A DNA stretch of 6,873 nucleotides from an uncultured bacterium (GTDB taxonomy: Bacteria; Gemmatimonadota; Gemmatimonadetes; Palauibacterales; KS3-K002): positions 1 to 6,873 of the forward strand of contig CANPVY010000301.1 in NCBI GenBank assembly GCA_947581845.1. The letters are read 5' to 3'. Under the pieces are notes generated by a model. It did no database searches, was not told the origin of the DNA, and saw nothing but the letters and a program-made list of their open reading frames with translations. Both the position numbers and the translations under genes were made by a program. Positions 6,784-6,873 of the stretch are shown here, piece after piece; within the stretch, counting starts at the first letter, position 1; every line of letters begins with the position of its first letter.

Positions 6784-6873
6784 CAGCTCGGCGTCATCCT
6801 GCGGCCCAGCAGTCGGAACTGCAGCAAGGTGATGGCGAAGATCACGGCGAAGAGGATCCAGCTCATCGCCGAC
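6783..6873 (-). CDS. Carbohydrate ABC transporter permease, MalF/UgpA type, C-terminal end only
   Basis: Only the last 29 full codons are in the window: SAMSWILFAVIFAITLLQFRLLGRRMTPS, then TGA. The pattern of 'SAMxWILFxxIFxxTLLQFR' (last transmembrane helix, then a short basic tail) is the characteristic C-terminus of MalF/UgpA-family sugar permeases. This protein pairs with the MalG-like subunit, whose ATG overlaps its stop by one base. The rest lies beyond the right edge of the window. Confidence 0.82.
   Translation of the reverse strand, partial: SAMSWILFAVIFAITLLQFRLLGRRMTPS

Overview
This is a GC-rich bacterial window that reads as ordinary, tightly packed chromosomal DNA with no mobile elements, RNA genes or CRISPR. 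Most of it is a surface-glycan cassette: a nucleotide-sugar epimerase, two tandem family-9 (heptosyltransferase-like) glycosyltransferases, a GT4-type glycosyltransferase and a SAM-dependent methyltransferase. On either side are genes of central or import carbohydrate metabolism: a transketolase N-terminal half on the left, and a CUT1-type sugar ABC transporter (two permeases) on the right. GT9 enzymes usually act on LPS cores, which hints at a Gram-negative cell envelope. Split transketolase subunits and MalF/MalG-type importers are common in many phyla, including Chloroflexota. I cannot name the taxon from sequence alone.

Layout, left to right. (1) Positions 1-559, minus strand: transketolase N-terminal subunit, which runs off the window and carries an in-frame TGA just before an expected Mg2+-binding residue. 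(2) Positions 560-768: divergent intergenic region with a perfect minus-strand TATAAT box and a 32-bp imperfect direct repeat, whose second copy spans the epimerase start codon. (3) Positions 769-3894, plus strand: a coupled three-gene operon (epimerase, GT9, GT9) whose genes overlap by 8 and 4 nt. (4) Positions 3891-5756, minus strand: GT4 glycosyltransferase and methyltransferase, convergent with the operon. The two opposing stop codons share a single CTAG. (5) Positions 5875-6873, minus strand: MalG-like permease, and the last codons of a MalF-like permease that overlaps it by 1 nt.

Likely biology (inference). The epimerase would supply a UDP-uronic acid or UDP-hexose. The GT9 and GT4 enzymes would add sugars to a lipid-linked or LPS-type glycan. 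The methyltransferase may modify a sugar or a glycan-associated molecule. The ABC importer and the transketolase belong to separate sugar uptake and pentose metabolism, and may be neighbours only by position. I see no convincing evidence of an undescribed system. The items most worth checking are the disrupted transketolase, the repeat at the epimerase start, and the zero-gap convergent junction.
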